A DNA stretch of 22,939 nt from an uncultured Clostridia bacterium (lineage in GTDB: Bacteria; Bacillota; Clostridia; Christensenellales; Borkfalkiaceae). Below are positions 1 to 8,775 of the stretch, piece by piece; the stretch's first letter is position 1; each line of letters starts with the position of its first letter. The stretch spans positions 1 through 22,939 of the forward strand of contig CAJOMT010000008.1 of assembly GCA_905235815.1 (NCBI GenBank). Direction: 5' to 3'. The translations under genes were made by a program, and so were the position numbers. The notes under the pieces were generated by a model. It did no database searches, was not told the DNA's origin, and saw only the letters and a program-made list of their open reading frames with translations.

Positions 1-47
1 AAATAGTGGAAAGCCTAAAAATTTCCGGAATTAAATAACATTGATAT

Positions 48-54
48 AAGGAGA
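48..54 (+). promoter_or_regulatory. Ribosome binding site supporting a TTG start
   Basis: AAGGAGA lies 6 nt before the TTG at 61. Together with the signal peptide that begins exactly there, it fixes the non-ATG start of the first GH172 gene. No promoter is evident in the first 60 bases, so the operon probably begins upstream of the window. Confidence 0.8.
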
Positions 55-60
55 ATTATT

Positions 61-2646
61 TTGAAAAAGATATTGCTTAAAACTTTGAGCGTGGGAATAA
101 GTATTGCGCTTTTATTCGGAACGGCTTCGGCTTGCGAAGTTTCGCAACCTTCGGAGGAGGGAAGCGTCAATTGGCAATACGAACTGAAAGAAAGACCTGC
201 GACCATAGAACAATTACCCGTTGGACTGAACGTTTATACGGAGGTCGATGAATTGTCAAAGATCAACACCGAGGCTTATTCTTTCGGCGATTCCTGTTAC
301 AGACGAGACGGAGAAAACGAATGGACGGGTTTGAATCAATTTCTTTACGAGGATAATAAGGGAGATAAAGTAATTTACGACGAAAAAGGCAAGGGAGTCG
401 TTACCCACATCTGGACGACGGGACAATATCTGGAAGATCCGTCCAACGATTCGCCGGACGACAACGATATTATCAATTTTTATATTGACGACCAACCTGT
501 ATATAAGTTGACCTATAAGCAGTTTACCGCATTAAAGCAAGCGCCTTTTACCGATCCGTTTACTAAAAATTGGAGCGAATCCGGCGGCGGCAGAACTACT
601 TATTTGCCGATTGCATACGAAAAAAATTGTAAAATCGCAATAACTACGCATAACGGCAGAAGTAATAATCTTTGGTGGCACGTGGACGCGCAGAAACTGT
701 CACCCGATTATGAAGTAACGCCTTTTTCAACGAATATGAGAACTACGGAGGCTGCCAACGTAATTTCTTCTTGCGGTATAGACCCGAAAAGCGGCAAGGG
801 AGTTAAAAGAAAGAACGCAACCTTCTCCATTGACGCCGGCAGCTCTGTGACGTTTTTTGAAATGACGGGGAAAACGTCTTTGAGTTCCGTAAAATTCACG
901 CTACCGGGTTTATCTTTGCCCGAAGTATACAACAATTCAGTGACTAATTTCAGAGACGAACTGAATTCTCTGTGGATAAAAATATATTGGGACGGGGAGT
1001 CTGTTCCGTCCGTGGAAGCGCCTTTCGGTGCGTTTTTCGGAATCGGCGGACTCGGTTATAACACGCAAAACCGTTCGCTCTTTTATGGGGTGGACGAAAA
1101 CGGAGCGTTATATAACTATTTCCCCATGCCATTTGAAAGAACCGCAAAAATCATAGTGGAAAACAGAGGCTCAAAGCAGATTAAAGACTTGTTTGGAGAA
1201 GTTCGCTATAAGGCGGTTGATTACGATTTTTATAACGTAGGATATTTTACTACGCAATACCGTGATTTTTACGTTCCCGCATACGATCCGTTTGACGTTA
1301 CGTTTCTTGACGTACAAGGATGCGGCAAAATCGTAAGCGTGCAAGAAACAGTCTATGGAGAACCGAATTGTGAAGTTTGGTACGAAGAAGGAAATGCCCG
1401 GATTTATTTTGACGGTCTGGCAACACCTTCCATCAAGAGCCCCGGTTTAGAAGATTTCTATAACGGCGCGGGATATTTTATAAGTAAAACGAATATTTCG
1501 CGTGAAGGCTTCAATTCAAATGCTTTTTCGGGTTATAGTTCCTGGTACAAGAAAAATTATGACGGAAGCGGTGATGCCAATGCGATTTCCGTATACAGAA
1601 CGTTCCCTGAAGGATTGAATTTCCGTTCCGACGCAAAATTTTCTTTCCAGCACGGCGGCGGAGAGCGTGTTTCAAATGAAGTACGCGGATTATTCAAAAA
1701 CCAGTCCGTAGGCTATGAAACGCTCGTTTGTTATTATTATCAGCCTGTCGTCAGGCTAAAAACGACCGATTCGTTTACCGTTACCGGCGCAGACGCACAG
1801 TCTCACGGCTATACGGTTACCGGTAAAACGGGTCAAGAGACGAAGAAAAGCGGATTTTACGGCGGTAAAGATATAGTTAAAAGAGAATACGAGGTTCTTT
1901 CCCATAAAGGAACCTGCAAGTTTACGATGAAACTCGATCCCGACAACTACGGTGCGCTGTTATACAGAATTTTTGACGTTTCGCAAGGTTGTCAAGGTTC
2001 CGAAGTTTACGTAGACGGAGTTAAGGTCGGCGAATGGTATACGGCAACTCAAAACACTTCGCTTTCACTTGCCGATGAATATTTCGTTCTGCCCGAGAGC
2101 GTAACGAAAGGAAAAAGTTCTATCGAAATCGAAATAAAGAGCAATACGGATTCCGCCTGGACGGAAGTGTCGTATTCCATCGCTTGTTTAAGCGATTCTT
2201 TGCTCAGCGACAAAAACGCGAAACTTCGCGAAGATAAGGTTTATAGGTTTAAAGCGAACGGAAAATGGTTGGACGTTTCTTCGGATACTCCCTGGACGGA
2301 AGACGCGCAAAGCGCGCCGATAGCGGCGGTATCCAAAGCGAAGTTATCGTCTGACTTCCGCATAGTTGATTGCGGATTCGGTCAATACGCTTTGCTCGGC
2401 GCGCAATGCGGAAATTATATAGTTCCGGGCGAAAACGGTACGGCAATCAGAAAGTTATACGCGGCGCGCGCGAACTTTGGTGACGACGCTTTATGGGAGA
2501 TTGAGCGTTCGGATAAGGGATGGACGTTTAAAAACAGTTCAACCGGTAAATATCTTACCTTGAACGGAAGTCAAGTCAGCTTGTCGGATAAAGGCACCGT
2601 GTTTACGACAGAAGAAGTTGTCGCTCGTGAAACGTTGGTCTATTAA
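61..2646 (+). CDS. Exported GH172 (DUF2961) glycoside hydrolase with C-terminal beta-trefoil-like domain
   Basis: Predicted extracytoplasmic glycosidase of family GH172, 861 residues. Characterised members of this family act on alpha-D-fructofuranosides (difructose dianhydride I) or D-arabinofuranosides. The TTG start has a good Shine-Dalgarno. Residues 1-25 form a basic and hydrophobic signal peptide ending ASA-C, which could be a loose lipobox (Cys25) or a signal peptidase I site. The catalytic region spans about 60-500. By the family motif, the two catalytic glutamates should be E443 (YEEGNARIYFDG) and E464 (SPGLEDFYNGAGYF), 21 residues apart as in characterised members. The usual GTGTEDY is altered to SPGLEDF here. 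Residues about 560-715 look like a beta-sandwich (YVDG, GEWYT). Residues about 725-855 resemble a beta-trefoil lectin-type repeat (GKWLDV, GKYLTL), probably carbohydrate binding. It is the first gene of the operon inside this window. The fold is certain; the substrate is not. Confidence 0.9.
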   Translation: MKKILLKTLSVGISIALLFGTASACEVSQPSEEGSVNWQYELKERPATIEQLPVGLNVYTEVDELSKINTEAYSFGDSCYRRDGENEWTGLNQFLYEDNKGDKVIYDEKGKGVVTHIWTTGQYLEDPSNDSPDDNDIINFYIDDQPVYKLTYKQFTALKQAPFTDPFTKNWSESGGGRTTYLPIAYEKNCKIAITTHNGRSNNLWWHVDAQKLSPDYEVTPFSTNMRTTEAANVISSCGIDPKSGKGVKRKNATFSIDAGSSVTFFEMTGKTSLSSVKFTLPGLSLPEVYNNSVTNFRDELNSLWIKIYWDGESVPSVEAPFGAFFGIGGLGYNTQNRSLFYGVDENGALYNYFPMPFERTAKIIVENRGSKQIKDLFGEVRYKAVDYDFYNVGYFTTQYRDFYVPAYDPFDVTFLDVQGCGKIVSVQETVYGEPNCEVWYEEGNARIYFDGLATPSIKSPGLEDFYNGAGYFISKTNISREGFNSNAFSGYSSWYKKNYDGSGDANAISVYRTFPEGLNFRSDAKFSFQHGGGERVSNEVRGLFKNQSVGYETLVCYYYQPVVRLKTTDSFTVTGADAQSHGYTVTGKTGQETKKSGFYGGKDIVKREYEVLSHKGTCKFTMKLDPDNYGALLYRIFDVSQGCQGSEVYVDGVKVGEWYTATQNTSLSLADEYFVLPESVTKGKSSIEIEIKSNTDSAWTEVSYSIACLSDSLLSDKNAKLREDKVYRFKANGKWLDVSSDTPWTEDAQSAPIAAVSKAKLSSDFRIVDCGFGQYALLGAQCGNYIVPGENGTAIRKLYAARANFGDDALWEIERSDKGWTFKNSSTGKYLTLNGSQVSLSDKGTVFTTEEVVARETLVY

Positions 2647-2693
2647 ATTCGATTGAGTTACCGGATAAGTACGTTACTTTTAAGAACAAAGAA

Positions 2694-5093
2694 ATGAAAG
2701 CAAGAACATCGGTAAAGGCAAACGGCATATTTACGGGGAAAGCGGATCACGATACTCTTGCTTTCCTCGACGAAAACGCTTATTCGGGAGGTACCTCCTC
2801 TTATGACAGAGACGGAGGGAACAACGACGGGTTTTTTGGCTATAACTTTATTCGCCGTGAAGAAAGCGGCGATTACGTGATGTGCGACCTTAAAGGGGAA
2901 GGCGTAATCACAAGAATTTGGTTGACCGGAAGTTTTGATAAAGCCAAAAACACACTTAAATTTTATATAGACGGGGAAACTCCCGTATATTCGTTGCCTT
3001 TCACCGTACTTAACGATGAGAAGGCAGATGACAGCAGCGCGTTTCCGTATCCTCTCGTAAAACGTTGGTATCAATCCGCTTGCGGAACCGTTTTGATTAC
3101 TCCTTTGCGTTTCCGCAAATCCTGTAAAATAACGGTTACGGGCGTAACGGGGAAAACGGACGGATCGACGGTTTTGTTCTACCACGTCGATTATAAATTG
3201 TTCGGTGAAAAAGTTGCGTACAAGCCTTTTGCGGGAAGGTTTTCGGATTCGCGATTACGCGCGACGGTAAAGGACATTTTGCCTGAAAATTTAGGCAAGG
3301 ATCCGAAAAGCGTAAAGGGCGTGCATAAACAGCGCGTACGTGCGAAATTGAAAGCCGACGAAACCGTCAAAGTGTTCGAACGGGAAGGAAAGGGACAAAT
3401 ACAAGGGATACTGCTTTCTTTGAAAGATTTTACAGTGGCCCCCAAAGGAGATTATAGTTCCGACCACCTTCGCGACAGATTGAACGGATTAAAAATTCTG
3501 ATTTATTGGGACGGAGAGTCGACACCGGCTGTTTCTGCTCCGATAGGCAGTTTTTTCGGCATAGGTACGTTGGGTTATAAAAGTGAAATCCGATCGCTGT
3601 ATTTCGGCGTCAAAGGTAATACTTTATACAATTATTTCCCGATGCCTTTTGAAAAAAACGCAAGAATTTGTTTTGTTTCCGATCACGAAGAAGAAATTGT
3701 TATAGAGATTGCATATAAATCCGTCGATTATGATTTTTCGGACGTAGGATATTTCCATACTGAATTCCGTGAGTTTTCAGTGCCTGCAGCGGATCCTTTC
3801 GAGGCTGTCTTTTTCGACAAGTGCGGCAGAGGCAAAGTTGTGGCGATACAAGAAAATATTTTCGGAGAAGAGGGAGCGGACTGTCGTTTCGAAGAAGGGG
3901 ATAACAGAATTTACATTGACGGAAGCCGATTCCCCGATATAATCGGGACCGGTACTGAAGATTATTATAATGGAGCAGGCTATTTTCTGGACAACGAAGG
4001 GAATGCAAAATTAGGTTTATATACAAGTGATTTTACCGGATATACCGCATATCGCAGGGAAGGAGAGGGCACCGATTGTCGCGAAGCAATTTCCGCCTAT
4101 CGGATTCTGATTAACGACGGTTATGAATTTCGTCGTCATATCCGCATCTGTTTTGAACACGGCGGCGGTGAAAGAAGTATGACGGGCGAAAAGACGATGG
4201 ATACCAATCAGACTGCGGGGTATCAGGTGCTTGTAAGTTATTATTATCGACCGCAAGCGGCGCAGACGGTTTCGGATTATTTCGAGGTGGCAGGAGAATC
4301 GGCAAAAACTCATGCGTACAGTATATACGGCGAAAAAGAGTCTGTAAAAAAAGAGAGCGCTTTTTTCGGAGGGGAAGACCTTGCTTTAATACACTATACG
4401 GCAGTATTTCTTAAAGGAAAATCATCTTTTACAATGAGCCTTCCGTCCGACAACTGCGGCGCAGTTTTAAGACGGGTGTGTGATTGTTCTAAAGCCGGTC
4501 AATGCGCAAAGGTATACGTTGACGGAAGATACGTCGGCGAATGGTACACTGCGCAAGCAAACGAAAAATTTACTCTGTGCGATCCGTATTTCCCGATCCC
4601 TTCGACGTTTACTGCGGGAAAAGAAAAAATCCGGGTTTGCATAGAAAACGTATCATCGGTACCATGGTCGGAGGTTTCCTATCAACTGTGTCCGATTTGC
4701 AAGAGCGGAAAAGAGGACACGTTGCCGGACGGAGAATACGTCATTTGTTCCGAACGGCGTTGGCTTGGTGTGGACGGAGACAGGATTATCTTGGTAAACG
4801 ATGAAAATAGCGCGCATCCTTTCCGGATTTTTTCCTGCGGGAATAGAAAAAGAATTATCAGCGGCATTACCGGGGAATTGGTATGCATTTCAGACAACAG
4901 GATTCGTCCGAAAAAATTCAACGGAGTACTTTCCGAGAATTCGGCGTGGACGATCGTAAGGAATAAAGACGGGTGGACAATTTGCTCGGAAAGCGGGAAA
5001 TATTTTGCTGTTAAAAACGGACGTGTTGAACCCGGCGAAGAAAAAATTTATAATTTTAAGCCGTTCGAGAAAAGATTGGATTGCAATTATTAG
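2694..5093 (+). CDS. Second large GH172 (DUF2961) protein, no visible signal peptide
   Basis: Paralogue of the preceding gene with the same architecture, 799 residues from the ATG. The GH172 region carries E401 (FEEGDNRIYIDG) and E422 (GTGTEDYYNGAGYF), correctly spaced for the catalytic pair. A beta-sandwich follows, then a beta-trefoil-like C-terminus from about residue 678 (RRWLGV, GKYFAV). No signal peptide precedes the ATG. The reading frame is open back to 2631, and the codons at 2652-2693 encode IELPDKYVTFKNKE, which resembles the mature N-terminus of the upstream paralogue (IEQLP). The protein may therefore start earlier at a rare ATT (2652), or it may have lost its secretion signal. 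The Shine-Dalgarno before 2694 is weak (AAGAA), and translational coupling to the stop at 2644 is plausible. If it is cytoplasmic, it would act on imported oligosaccharides. The family is clear; the start is uncertain. Confidence 0.88.
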   Translation: MKARTSVKANGIFTGKADHDTLAFLDENAYSGGTSSYDRDGGNNDGFFGYNFIRREESGDYVMCDLKGEGVITRIWLTGSFDKAKNTLKFYIDGETPVYSLPFTVLNDEKADDSSAFPYPLVKRWYQSACGTVLITPLRFRKSCKITVTGVTGKTDGSTVLFYHVDYKLFGEKVAYKPFAGRFSDSRLRATVKDILPENLGKDPKSVKGVHKQRVRAKLKADETVKVFEREGKGQIQGILLSLKDFTVAPKGDYSSDHLRDRLNGLKILIYWDGESTPAVSAPIGSFFGIGTLGYKSEIRSLYFGVKGNTLYNYFPMPFEKNARICFVSDHEEEIVIEIAYKSVDYDFSDVGYFHTEFREFSVPAADPFEAVFFDKCGRGKVVAIQENIFGEEGADCRFEEGDNRIYIDGSRFPDIIGTGTEDYYNGAGYFLDNEGNAKLGLYTSDFTGYTAYRREGEGTDCREAISAYRILINDGYEFRRHIRICFEHGGGERSMTGEKTMDTNQTAGYQVLVSYYYRPQAAQTVSDYFEVAGESAKTHAYSIYGEKESVKKESAFFGGEDLALIHYTAVFLKGKSSFTMSLPSDNCGAVLRRVCDCSKAGQCAKVYVDGRYVGEWYTAQANEKFTLCDPYFPIPSTFTAGKEKIRVCIENVSSVPWSEVSYQLCPICKSGKEDTLPDGEYVICSERRWLGVDGDRIILVNDENSAHPFRIFSCGNRKRIISGITGELVCISDNRIRPKKFNGVLSENSAWTIVRNKDGWTICSESGKYFAVKNGRVEPGEEKIYNFKPFEKRLDCNY

Positions 5094-5102
5094 GAGACGA
5101 AT

Positions 5103-6200
5103 ATGAAAGAATTTATAAATGGACTTGAAAAATTATGCTTGACTTCGGACTACAAGAGCCGCGCGGCAAATGCGGAAACCCCTGTATCGGGCGGTAAAGG
5201 CGTAGCGGCGTCATTTGAAGACGGCGCAGGCGCGAAATGTGCGGCGCACCTCGGTAAAGGCTGGAAAATCAGCCCCAACAGATGGATTCAACCCGGAGAA
5301 ACGTATACATTAATGGACGTTGAAGGAAGTGGTTTTATCCGCAGTATGTGGTTCGGCGGAGATATGTGTCAGCAATATATTTTAAGGATTTATTGGGACA
5401 ATGAGGAAAATCCGGCGGTAGAATGTCCTCTCCCCGCATTTTTCGCTTACGGCTGGACGAAACCGGGAGAATTTGTATTCGGCGGTCCTTTTTATCCGCT
5501 CAACTCCTTGCCGGTTTGCGTAAATCCCAATAGGGGAATGAATTGTTTCTGGCAGATGCCTTTTCGCAGTCATTGCAAAATAACGATGGAAAACGTTTCT
5601 TCTCGTCCGTATAACTGTTATTATCAGGTTAATTACGATCTCGGAGAAGTGCCGGAGGACGCTGCGTACTTTCATGCATCGTTCCGCAGGACTAATCCCG
5701 TTCCGTATTGCGGCGAACACGTGGTTTTAGACGGCGTAAAGGGCAGAGGTCAATATGTCGGAACGGCATTGTTCGTCGGGCTTAACGGCGCCGGAAACTG
5801 GTGGGGAGAAGGAGAGTTCAAGTTTTATCTTGACGGAGATAAAGAGTTCCCTACCATTTGCACGACGGGTACGGAAGATTACGTAGGCGGCTCGTTCGAT
5901 TGGGAGGTGGACGGGAAATACGTTCCGTATTCCACTCCGTACATGGGGATGTATATGGTGCGTCAAAGCGACGGGTTATATGCTCATCAGCAAAGATTTT
6001 CGATGTATCGCTGGCATATTATGGATCCGATTCGTTTTGAAAAAGATATCAGGATTACTTTACAGGATCTCGGTTGGGAAATTACGGGAGAGAAGTACTT
6101 GGCAAGACAGGACGACATAGCATCCGTCGCCTATTGGTATCAAACCGGTAAAACCGAAAAATATCCTGCGCTTACTCCCGAAACTATATCTGTAATCTGA
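5103..6200 (+). CDS. Short cytoplasmic GH172 (DUF2961) glycoside hydrolase
   Basis: A 365-residue protein containing only the GH172 catalytic core, the compact length common in Firmicutes and bifidobacteria. The ATG has a clear Shine-Dalgarno (AGGAGA) and there is no signal peptide, so it should act on imported sugars. Candidate catalytic glutamates are E236 in WWGEGEFKFYLDG and E258 in TTGTEDYVGGSFDW, 22 residues apart because of one extra residue in the loop. Other family landmarks are IYWDNEENPAVECPLPAFF (about 99-117) and FWQMPF (about 147-152). It starts 10 nt after the previous stop and is followed 10 nt later by the kinase gene, so it belongs to one transcript. It likely hydrolyses a fructofuranoside or arabinofuranoside oligosaccharide; which one is an inference. 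Confidence 0.9.
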   Translation: MKEFINGLEKLCLTSDYKSRAANAETPVSGGKGVAASFEDGAGAKCAAHLGKGWKISPNRWIQPGETYTLMDVEGSGFIRSMWFGGDMCQQYILRIYWDNEENPAVECPLPAFFAYGWTKPGEFVFGGPFYPLNSLPVCVNPNRGMNCFWQMPFRSHCKITMENVSSRPYNCYYQVNYDLGEVPEDAAYFHASFRRTNPVPYCGEHVVLDGVKGRGQYVGTALFVGLNGAGNWWGEGEFKFYLDGDKEFPTICTTGTEDYVGGSFDWEVDGKYVPYSTPYMGMYMVRQSDGLYAHQQRFSMYRWHIMDPIRFEKDIRITLQDLGWEITGEKYLARQDDIASVAYWYQTGKTEKYPALTPETISVI

Positions 6201-6210
6201 GTGGTGAAAA

Positions 6211-7698
6211 ATGGAAGATTATCTTCTTGCTATCGATATCGGAACCAGCGGATGTAAAGTTTGCGTGTTTGATTCGGACTTGCAGGTTCTTGCGCATACG
6301 ACTAAATCCTATCCGATATATTACGGTGAAAACGGAATTGTAGAACAGAATCCCAACGATTGGTGGGACGCCATAGTTTGCGGTCTGAAAGAGTTATCAC
6401 AACAAGTTGATTTTTCAAAGATACGCGCCGTTGGAACGGACGGGCAGAGTTGGGCTGCGATTCTGTCAGATTCTGAAGGAAATGCGCTGTGTAATACTCC
6501 CATTTGGCTGGATACACGCGCGAAAAAGGAATGTGAAGAACTGTTACGTAAAGAACCGGAATACGGGTTTTCGGTTTCAGGCAATACGCTCAGAGCAAAT
6601 TATACGTTGCCGAAAGTTTTATGGATGAAAAAGAATCGACCGCTGGCGTTTGAAAAGGCGGATAAGATATTGCAATCGAATTCTTATATTGTCTACAAAC
6701 TTTGCGGCGCAGTCAGCCAAGACCGTTCTCAAGGATACGGATGGCAATGTTACGATATTCAAAAAGGGAAATGGAACGTACCGTATTGTCTGGAAGCCGG
6801 TCTGGACTCATCGATTTTGCCCGAAATTTACAGAAGCGATGAAATTGTGGGAAAAGTAACTGCGGAAGCGGCGAGGCTTACCGGATTGTCGGAGGGGACG
6901 CCTGTCGTAGCCGGAGGTCTGGACGCTGCTTGCGCGGCTCTCGGCGCAGGGGTATTTCGCGACGGACAGGTACAGGAAAACGGCGGAAGCGCAGGAGGAA
7001 TGAGTATATGTATTTCTTCACCGCTAAAGCATAAAGATCTTATTTTATCGGAGCACGTCGTACCGGGAACGTGGCTTTTGCAAGGCGGAACGGTGGGCGG
7101 CGGAGGCGCGTTGCGTTGGTTTAAAGAAAATTTTTCTCCGACTTCATCTACGCCCGGGCTAAATGCGTTTGAAGAATTGAGCGCGATTGCCGAACGATCG
7201 CCGTTAGGCGCCAACGGAATTGTGTTTTTGCCGTATTTAAACGGAGAACGTTCACCGATTTGGGACCCAAAGGCAAAGGGGATATTTTTCGGAATGAGTT
7301 ATTCAAATACGAAGGGTGATTTTGCGCGCTCGATAATGGAAGGGACGGCGTTTTCCATCTATGACAATATACTTACCGCAAAGGAAGCGGGAGTTTCGGT
7401 GTCCCGAATGATTGCTACGGGCGGAACCGCCAACAGCAATATTTGGATGCAGATAAAAGCCGACGTATGCGGGGCGGATATGGTTCGTTGCGGAAGCGAC
7501 CATTTGTCAGCAAAGGGCGCGGCTATTCTCGCGGGCGTCGGATGCGGGTTATATTCCGATTATTCGATAGCGGAAAAAAGCGCGGTATATAATGAAATAT
7601 TTTACTCGAATCATACGGCGCATAAACAATATAATACAATTTTCAAGTTATATAAGAAATTATATGCGGGGACAAAAAAACTGATGAGTAAATCATAA
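6211..7698 (+). CDS. FGGY-family carbohydrate kinase (xylulokinase-like)
   Basis: ATP-dependent sugar kinase, 495 residues, a normal length for FGGY kinases. The N-terminal nucleotide-binding loop is LAIDIGTSGCKVCVFD (residues 6-21). GTDGQSW (75-81) occupies the sugar-binding loop position, and AGGLDAACAALGAG (234-247) contains the probable catalytic base D238. FLPYLNGERSPIWDP and ATGGTANSNIWMQ are C-terminal domain signatures resembling xylulokinases. The family phosphorylates ketoses or polyols such as D-xylulose, L-ribulose or glycerol; substrate cannot be assigned from motifs, and the loop GTDGQSW is not the classical xylulokinase GQMHG. Position between the glycosidases and a polyol dehydrogenase suggests it phosphorylates the ketose made by the downstream dehydrogenase. 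The start ATG follows the previous stop by 10 nt, with a weak GGTG ribosome site. Confidence 0.9.
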   Translation: MEDYLLAIDIGTSGCKVCVFDSDLQVLAHTTKSYPIYYGENGIVEQNPNDWWDAIVCGLKELSQQVDFSKIRAVGTDGQSWAAILSDSEGNALCNTPIWLDTRAKKECEELLRKEPEYGFSVSGNTLRANYTLPKVLWMKKNRPLAFEKADKILQSNSYIVYKLCGAVSQDRSQGYGWQCYDIQKGKWNVPYCLEAGLDSSILPEIYRSDEIVGKVTAEAARLTGLSEGTPVVAGGLDAACAALGAGVFRDGQVQENGGSAGGMSICISSPLKHKDLILSEHVVPGTWLLQGGTVGGGGALRWFKENFSPTSSTPGLNAFEELSAIAERSPLGANGIVFLPYLNGERSPIWDPKAKGIFFGMSYSNTKGDFARSIMEGTAFSIYDNILTAKEAGVSVSRMIATGGTANSNIWMQIKADVCGADMVRCGSDHLSAKGAAILAGVGCGLYSDYSIAEKSAVYNEIFYSNHTAHKQYNTIFKLYKKLYAGTKKLMSKS

Positions 7699-7718
7699 AA
7701 CGGAGGATATAAAAAATC

Positions 7719-8774
7719 ATGTTGATGAAAGCAGGCGTTGTGAGAGGTGTTAACGATATCAGATATGAAGATATTGAAAAACCTGTTCCGAAAAAAGGAG
7801 AAGTGCTTATTAAAGTAAAAGCAACCGGAATATGCGGTAGCGATATACCGAGAGTATTGAATGGGGCGGTGCATAATTTTCCTATAGTTTTGGGGCATGA
7901 ATTCAGCGGCATCATTGATGAATTGGGAGAAGGAGTTCAAGGGCTTACAGTCGGGAAGCGCGCGACTGCAGTTCCGTTGGTCCCTTGTTTTGAATGCGAA
8001 GATTGCCAGAAGGGAAATTTTTCTCTTTGTAAACATTACTCGTTTATAGGTTCAAGGGTAAACGGAGCTTTTGCCGAGTACGTCTGTGTTCCGGCTCGTA
8101 ACGTTGTCGAATTTGACGATTCTGTTTCTTTTGAACTCGGCGCGATGTTCGAACCTTCAACGGTGGCTTTACATGGAGTTTATTTAAATGATTATCGCGG
8201 CGGGAAAGACGTTGCCGTATTAGGATACGGTACGATCGGGTATTTTACTGCGCAGTGGGCGAAAATACTTGGTGCGAGATCTGTTACCGTTTTTGATATT
8301 TCCGATGAGAGGCTTGCCCTTGCCAAGGAATCGGGGGCGGATCATTGTATAAATACTCTCAAAGAGGGATTTCAGGAAGAGGCTATGGCCCTTACGGGAG
8401 GCAGAGGTTTCAGTTATATATTTGAGACGGCAGGCAACGAGGTTACGGAAAAGTTATCTTTTGCGCTTGCGTCAAACAAAGCGCACATATGCTTTATCGG
8501 AACGCCTACGAAAAGCGTTACGTTTACCCGTGAGCAAATGGAACTGATCAACAGGAAGGAATTTATACTTACGGGAAGCTGGATGAGTTATTCTGCGCCG
8601 TTCCCGGGCGAAGAATGGAAAATGACCGCAGAGTATTTTGGCAACGGAATTCTGAAATTAAAGGATTCGCTGATATATAAACAGTATCCGTTGAAAGACA
8701 TTAAACAGGCTTTTGCCGAATACGAAACACCGGGGAAAGTAAAAGGTAAAATTTTAATAAGGAGCGGAGACTGA
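7719..8774 (+). CDS. Zinc-dependent medium-chain polyol dehydrogenase (GatD-like)
   Basis: Medium-chain dehydrogenase/reductase of 351 residues. It should interconvert a polyol or polyol phosphate and the matching ketose with NAD(P). Catalytic zinc ligands are C39 (GICGSD) and H60-E61 (LGHEFSG). The structural zinc site is C90, C93, C96 and C104. The Rossmann loop is LGYGTIG. The GSDIPR segment and the CKHYSFIGSR block resemble the galactitol-1-phosphate 5-dehydrogenase (GatD) branch rather than plain alcohol dehydrogenases. GGAGG lies about 12 nt before the first ATG; the in-frame ATG at 7725 is an alternative. Together with the GatZ and GatY homologues downstream, the context is that of a polyol/ketose route, but no phosphotransferase genes are visible. 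The substrate could be free or phosphorylated. Confidence 0.88.
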   Translation: MLMKAGVVRGVNDIRYEDIEKPVPKKGEVLIKVKATGICGSDIPRVLNGAVHNFPIVLGHEFSGIIDELGEGVQGLTVGKRATAVPLVPCFECEDCQKGNFSLCKHYSFIGSRVNGAFAEYVCVPARNVVEFDDSVSFELGAMFEPSTVALHGVYLNDYRGGKDVAVLGYGTIGYFTAQWAKILGARSVTVFDISDERLALAKESGADHCINTLKEGFQEEAMALTGGRGFSYIFETAGNEVTEKLSFALASNKAHICFIGTPTKSVTFTREQMELINRKEFILTGSWMSYSAPFPGEEWKMTAEYFGNGILKLKDSLIYKQYPLKDIKQAFAEYETPGKVKGKILIRSGD

Positions 8775-8775
8775 A

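Noticed and set aside
2658..3185. 175-codon open frame on the - strand
   Set aside because: It lies wholly opposite the second GH172 gene, whose motifs are clear; it has no recognisable domain and no ribosome site.
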